From Actinomycetales bacterium (GTDB lineage Bacteria; Actinomycetota; Actinomycetes; Actinomycetales; Dermatophilaceae): a stretch of DNA of 64,000 nucleotides. Shown here one piece after another: positions 60,562 to 64,000 of the stretch. A program made the position numbers and the translations under genes. Below the pieces are notes generated by a model that was not told the origin of the DNA, made no database searches, and saw only the letters and a program-made list of their open reading frames with translations. Where the stretch lies: NCBI GenBank assembly GCA_016710645.1, contig JADJVI010000032.1:1-64000 (forward strand), read 5' to 3'. The first letter of the stretch is position 1; every line of letters begins with the position of its first letter.

Positions 60562-62462
60562 CGAGTGCCTCCTTCGGATGCGCTGTCGACGGCGTGGGCC
60601 GCAGCTGCCTTCTCCACCGTAGCCTCCGCCTCGTCATCGGTGCCCAGATAGGCCGCGATGACGACAGGGTCGTTGGTGACTTCGGCCGGCGTGCCGAGCG
60701 AGATGAGCTTGCCGTCGTCGAGCACGGCGACCCGATCGGCCAGGGCCATCACGGCGGCCACGTCGTGCTCGACGAGCACGATCGTCACTCCCGTCGCCTT
60801 CACCTTGCGCAGCAGCCACGAGAGGCTGTCGCGTTCCGGACCCGACAGACCTGCCATGGGCTCGTCGAGCAGCAAGAGCGAGGGCTCGAGCGCGAGTGCT
60901 CGGGCGACCTCGACCTGACGCTGCTTGCCGAAAGCCAGATCCGCGATCGGGTGGTCGGCCAAGGCCGTGAGCGCCATGGCGTCGACCGCAGCCTGGGCTG
61001 TCGTCTCGATGTGCCGCTCTTCAGCACGATCGGCCATGACCATGCCGCGCAAGAGCCCGGCCTTGGAACGCAGGTGGCGGGCCACCTTGACGTTACCCAA
61101 GACGGTCGTGCTCTTGAAGGTCTGCAGGTTCTGGAAGGTGCGGGTGGCCCCCAGATTGGCAGCGACGTGCGGAAGCTGGCCCGCGACCTCTTTGCCGTGC
61201 AGCTTGACCGAGCCCTCGGTCGGCGGCAGGACTCCGGTGATCATGTTGAAGGCCGTTGTCTTGCCAGCCCCGTTGGGACCGATCAGCGCGACGATCTCAC
61301 CGGCCTTGATGTCCAAGCTGAGGTTGTCCAGCGCCGTGACGCCGCCATAGCGCTTGGTCAATCCCTCGATCTGCAGGATCGAGGTGCCGACCGGCTCGTG
61401 GTCGGTGCGGGCGAGGATTCCCAGCGACTTGTCGAGCAGCTCGCGTTGCTCGGCCTGGCTGATCTCGTGTTCGTGCGCGCCATGCTTGGCCGGGTCGGGC
61501 TTGGTGAGCTTGGCCCGCACTCGCGACCAGAGCTGGGCCAGACCACCGGGCATGAGGATGATCACCAGCACGAGGATGACACCGAACCCGATGAGCTGGA
61601 CCTCGCCCTTGGCACTGGGGATGATCACGGGCAGCAGCGCGCGCAGGCCCTCGTCGAGCACCTGGACGGCCACCGCACCGATGAGGGCGCCCCAGACCGT
61701 GCCGAGGCCGCCGAGGACGACCATGAGCAGGATCTTGACCGACACCTCGAAGTGCGTCACCGACGGGTTGACGATCGTCAGCCAGTGGGCGTAAAACACA
61801 CCGGCCAGACCGGCATACCCGGCCGACAGCACGAAGACCCGCAGCCGCAAGGCGAAGGTGTCCACCCCGAGGCATTCGGCCGCGACCTCGGAGTCGTTGA
61901 CTGCGCTGAGGGCGCGGCCAGTGCGGCTCTTGACCAGGTTGACCGCGAGCCACATGCCGATGACGATGACCGGGGTCAGCAGCAGGAAGTACTCCTGCGC
62001 TGTGTCATAGGTGCGCCCGCCGAAGGCCAGGCTCGGCAGGCCATAGAGACCTGACGTCGACCCGAGAGCCTCCGACTCAGTCACGATGACGCCGATGATG
62101 ATCCCGAGGCCGAGGGTCGCGAGAGCAAGGAAATGCCCGCGCAGCCGCAGTAGCGGCAGGCCGACGATCAAGGCAACGATCATCGACGCGACGACAGCGA
62201 TCGGGGCCGCGACGAGGAAGGGCAGGTTGGCCTTCGAGACAAGCACGGCCTGGGTGTAGGCACCCACGGCGATGAACGCCGCGTGGCCCAGGCTCACCTG
62301 ACCGGCGAGCCCCATGAGCAGGGACAAGCCGATGGCGGCCAGACCATAGATGAGGGCGTAGACACCGATGTCGACGACGTTGTGTGGGGCCACGAGCGCG
62401 AAGAGGACCAAGAAGATCGCCAGCGCCACGAAGGGAAGCTGGCGACGCAGCATCGGGCTCAT
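60558..62462 (-). CDS. Fused LivM permease and LivG ATPase of a branched-chain amino acid type ABC transporter
   Basis: A 634-residue fusion. Residues 1-300 are the LivM permease with about eight membrane segments and GLAGQVSLGHAAFIAVGAY plus VLGGLGTVWGALIGA. A linker of about 50 residues (LDKSLGILARTDHEPVGTS) leads to the LivG ATPase from about residue 350: Walker A ALIGPNGAGKTTAFNM, signature DLAFGKQRQVEVARALA, Walker B PSLLLLDEPMAGLSGPE and H-loop VLVEHDVAAV. Fusion joins the two normally separate subunits at fixed ratio and occurs in several actinobacteria. The end is a low-complexity Ala/Glu tail. It overlaps livH and livF by four bases each. Confidence 0.93.
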   Translation of the reverse strand: MSPMLRRQLPFVALAIFLVLFALVAPHNVVDIGVYALIYGLAAIGLSLLMGLAGQVSLGHAAFIAVGAYTQAVLVSKANLPFLVAAPIAVVASMIVALIVGLPLLRLRGHFLALATLGLGIIIGVIVTESEALGSTSGLYGLPSLAFGGRTYDTAQEYFLLLTPVIVIGMWLAVNLVKSRTGRALSAVNDSEVAAECLGVDTFALRLRVFVLSAGYAGLAGVFYAHWLTIVNPSVTHFEVSVKILLMVVLGGLGTVWGALIGAVAVQVLDEGLRALLPVIIPSAKGEVQLIGFGVILVLVIILMPGGLAQLWSRVRAKLTKPDPAKHGAHEHEISQAEQRELLDKSLGILARTDHEPVGTSILQIEGLTKRYGGVTALDNLSLDIKAGEIVALIGPNGAGKTTAFNMITGVLPPTEGSVKLHGKEVAGQLPHVAANLGATRTFQNLQTFKSTTVLGNVKVARHLRSKAGLLRGMVMADRAEERHIETTAQAAVDAMALTALADHPIADLAFGKQRQVEVARALALEPSLLLLDEPMAGLSGPERDSLSWLLRKVKATGVTIVLVEHDVAAVMALADRVAVLDDGKLISLGTPAEVTNDPVVIAAYLGTDDEAEATVEKAAAAHAVDSASEGGTR

Positions 62463-63328
62463 ACCCGCACCGCCGAGCTCTTGCCGGCCAAGCCGTGCGG
62501 CTTGAACAGCAGGACGAGCACGAGAACGACGAACGCAACGGCGTCACGGTAGCCAGAGCTGAGGTAGCCAGCCACGAGGTTTTCCAGGATCCCGAGGCCG
62601 AGACCACCCAACATCGCTACCCGCAGTGAGGTGAGCCCACCGAGGGTGGCTGCGACGAAGCCCTTCAGACCGAGGGTGAGACCGCTGGTCCAGGAGCTCA
62701 GGTAGATGGGGCTCCCGACGATACCGGCCACGCCACCCACCAGGCCGGCGACCGCGAAAGCGACGACGGTGGCGGTGCGCGGTGAGATGCCCACCAGTCG
62801 GGCGGCAACGGGTTGCTCGGCACAGGCGCGCAACGACTTGCCGCGCACCGTGTGCTCGTAGAACCAAATGACGCCATAGGCCACCACGGCCGAGACACCG
62901 AGGACCCACAGTTCCTGGCTACGAATGCTCACCCCACCCAGGACGATGTCCGAGCCGGGGAAGGTCGGCAGGCCCTTGGCCTCCGGCCCCCAGATGAGCA
63001 GCATGAGCGCCTTGACGGCCGTCGACACACCCAGGGTGAGGATGATCGAGGTCAGTGGCGTCATCTTCTTGACCGGAGCGATGGTCATCCGCTCCAGGAG
63101 CACAGCGATCCCAATAGTGATCGGGATGGCGACGAGGATGGCAACAAGCAGGGGCAGCCCAGCGCCGACGGCGCTAATCGCCGTCAACCCGGCCAGGGCG
63201 GCATATTCGCCCTGGACCAGGTTGACGATCTCGCGAACCGAGAAGATGGCGACGAAACCCAACGCCACCAACCCGTAGACGGCCCCCTGAGCCAGCCCGG
63301 CGAAGACCAGCTGGAGGAGGTCGATCAT
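62459..63328 (-). CDS. livH: Branched-chain amino acid type ABC transporter permease LivH
   Basis: A 289-residue permease with about eight membrane segments. LivH motifs are LAQGAVYGLVALGFVAIFSV near the start, VNLVQGEYAALAGL and GFVAATLGGLTSLRVAMLGG near the end (the EAA-like coupling loop). It begins at ATG 63328, 4 bases after the binding protein stop at 63335, and overlaps livMG by four bases, so the genes form one operon. Confidence 0.94.
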   Translation of the reverse strand: MIDLLQLVFAGLAQGAVYGLVALGFVAIFSVREIVNLVQGEYAALAGLTAISAVGAGLPLLVAILVAIPITIGIAVLLERMTIAPVKKMTPLTSIILTLGVSTAVKALMLLIWGPEAKGLPTFPGSDIVLGGVSIRSQELWVLGVSAVVAYGVIWFYEHTVRGKSLRACAEQPVAARLVGISPRTATVVAFAVAGLVGGVAGIVGSPIYLSSWTSGLTLGLKGFVAATLGGLTSLRVAMLGGLGLGILENLVAGYLSSGYRDAVAFVVLVLVLLFKPHGLAGKSSAVRV

Positions 63329-63334
63329 GAGGTG

Positions 63335-64000
63335 TTAGCCCGCGACCTTCCAGGCTTTGTTCTCCACCGTGACCATGACGAGGGCGTCCTTGGTCAGACC
63401 CGAGTGATCGGTCGGGGTCATGGTGAAGACGCCGCTCACGCCCGGCCACTTGCTGGTCGCCTCGAGCGCGTCACGCAGCTTGGCGGAGTCCGTGCCGGCC
63501 TTCTTCAGCGCCTCGACGGTGATCATGAAGCCGTCGTAGGCGTGCCCGGCGAAGGTCGACGGGTTGGCGTTGTACTTGGCCTTGAAGTCCGAGATGAACT
63601 TGGTCACGACGGGCTTCTGCGGGTCGTCGGCCTTGAGCTGGTCAGCGACGAGCATGCGACCGAGCGGGGCGCGCAGACCATCGGCTGTGTCACCCGCGGT
63701 GTCGAGGAATGCCTGGTTGCCGATGCCGTGCGACTGGTAGACCGGCACGTTGAGGCCGAGCTGCTTGTAGGCCTTCTGCGCCAGACCGGCGGCCGGCGGG
63801 ATGCCCCAGATGAGGACGGCCTGCGGGTTGGAAGCGCGCAGGTTGGTCATCTGTGAGGTGAAGTCGGTGGCGTCGGGGGCGAACTTCTCGACCTTGACGA
63901 CGGTGATGCCGGCGGCCTTGCCCACGTCGGCCAGCATCTCGGGGATGCCCTCGCCGAAGCCGGAGGCGTCGCGAGCGACGGCGACCTGGGTGATGCCCTT
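63335..64000 (-). CDS. Periplasmic-type substrate-binding protein of the Liv transporter, C-terminal part
   Basis: The 221 residues visible are the C-terminal part of a type I periplasmic binding protein (HAAT family). Typical elements are SNPQAVLIWGIPPAAGLAQKA, VPVYQSHGIGNQAFLD, FAGHAYDGFMITVEALKKAG and GVSGVFTMTPTDHSGLTKD. The gene continues past 64000, so signal peptide and start are not seen. It is the first gene of the operon with livH. The ligand is not fixed by sequence. Confidence 0.9.
   Translation of the reverse strand, partial: KGITQVAVARDASGFGEGIPEMLADVGKAAGITVVKVEKFAPDATDFTSQMTNLRASNPQAVLIWGIPPAAGLAQKAYKQLGLNVPVYQSHGIGNQAFLDTAGDTADGLRAPLGRMLVADQLKADDPQKPVVTKFISDFKAKYNANPSTFAGHAYDGFMITVEALKKAGTDSAKLRDALEATSKWPGVSGVFTMTPTDHSGLTKDALVMVTVENKAWKVAG

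Noticed and set aside
1..64000. CRISPR arrays, tRNA or rRNA genes, prophage or insertion sequence
   Set aside because: The only regular repeats are the motif copies and the coding hendecads; no transposase or tRNA-like cloverleaf was seen.

Overview
The window is about 69% GC and comes from an actinobacterial chromosome. The evidence is a division and cell-wall (dcw) cluster without ftsA but with sepF and a DivIVA/Wag31 homologue, a HrdB/SigA-type sigma factor with a long Ala/Lys-rich and acidic N-terminus, a DUF4192 protein, an F420/deazaflavin-type oxidoreductase, and SAM-IV riboswitches, which are largely actinobacterial. I would place it in Micrococcales, possibly the Intrasporangiaceae/Dermatophilaceae; that placement is inference. 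There are no tRNAs, rRNAs, CRISPR arrays, insertion sequences or prophage.

Layout. 1-27183 is one minus-strand block, read from high to low coordinates: mraZ, rsmH, ftsL, ftsI, murE, murF, mraY, murD, ftsW, murG, murC, ftsQ, ftsZ, pgeF, a YggS-type PLP protein, sepF, yggT, divIVA, a TraR/DksA protein, lspA, rluD, then dnaE and a second pseudouridine synthase. Most mur/fts genes overlap by 1-4 bases (ATGA junctions). A triple 10-nt direct repeat in front of mraZ looks like the MraZ operator. Diverging from mraZ is the plus-strand trio moxR, DUF58, transglutaminase (27547-32177). The last two genes of the minus block, dnaE and the RluA homologue (1-4594), carry at least nine small indels, most likely sequence errors.

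32287-38652 (minus) holds the primary sigma factor, a universal stress protein, metX, DUF4192, a YkvA/DUF1232 protein and an EcsC protein. 38819-40531 (plus) is a small family A DNA polymerase. 40528-47871 (minus) holds a PAC2 protein, the HrpA helicase, a polysaccharide deacetylase and metY. metX and metY, successive steps of homocysteine synthesis by direct sulfhydrylation, are each preceded by a SAM-IV riboswitch.

48213-58734 is mixed: an aldo/keto reductase; three small anchored exported proteins facing a multi-pass membrane protein (all unknown); polyphosphate kinase 2; a DDN-type oxidoreductase; an SPFH protein with a ribbon-helix-helix protein; an unknown membrane protein; and a large FAD oxidoreductase/GcvT-type demethylase. 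58783-64000 (minus) holds an MBL-fold protein and a branched-chain amino acid type ABC transporter (binding protein, LivH, fused LivM-LivG, LivF), cut by the window end.

The most striking signal lies above gene level. The short sequence GGTATGCCGTG, or its complement CACGGCATACC, recurs about 70 times on both strands, in coding sequence in every frame and between genes. Between genes it sometimes forms inverted pairs that make terminator-like hairpins. This resembles the dispersed DNA uptake sequences or HIP1-type repeats of other bacteria.
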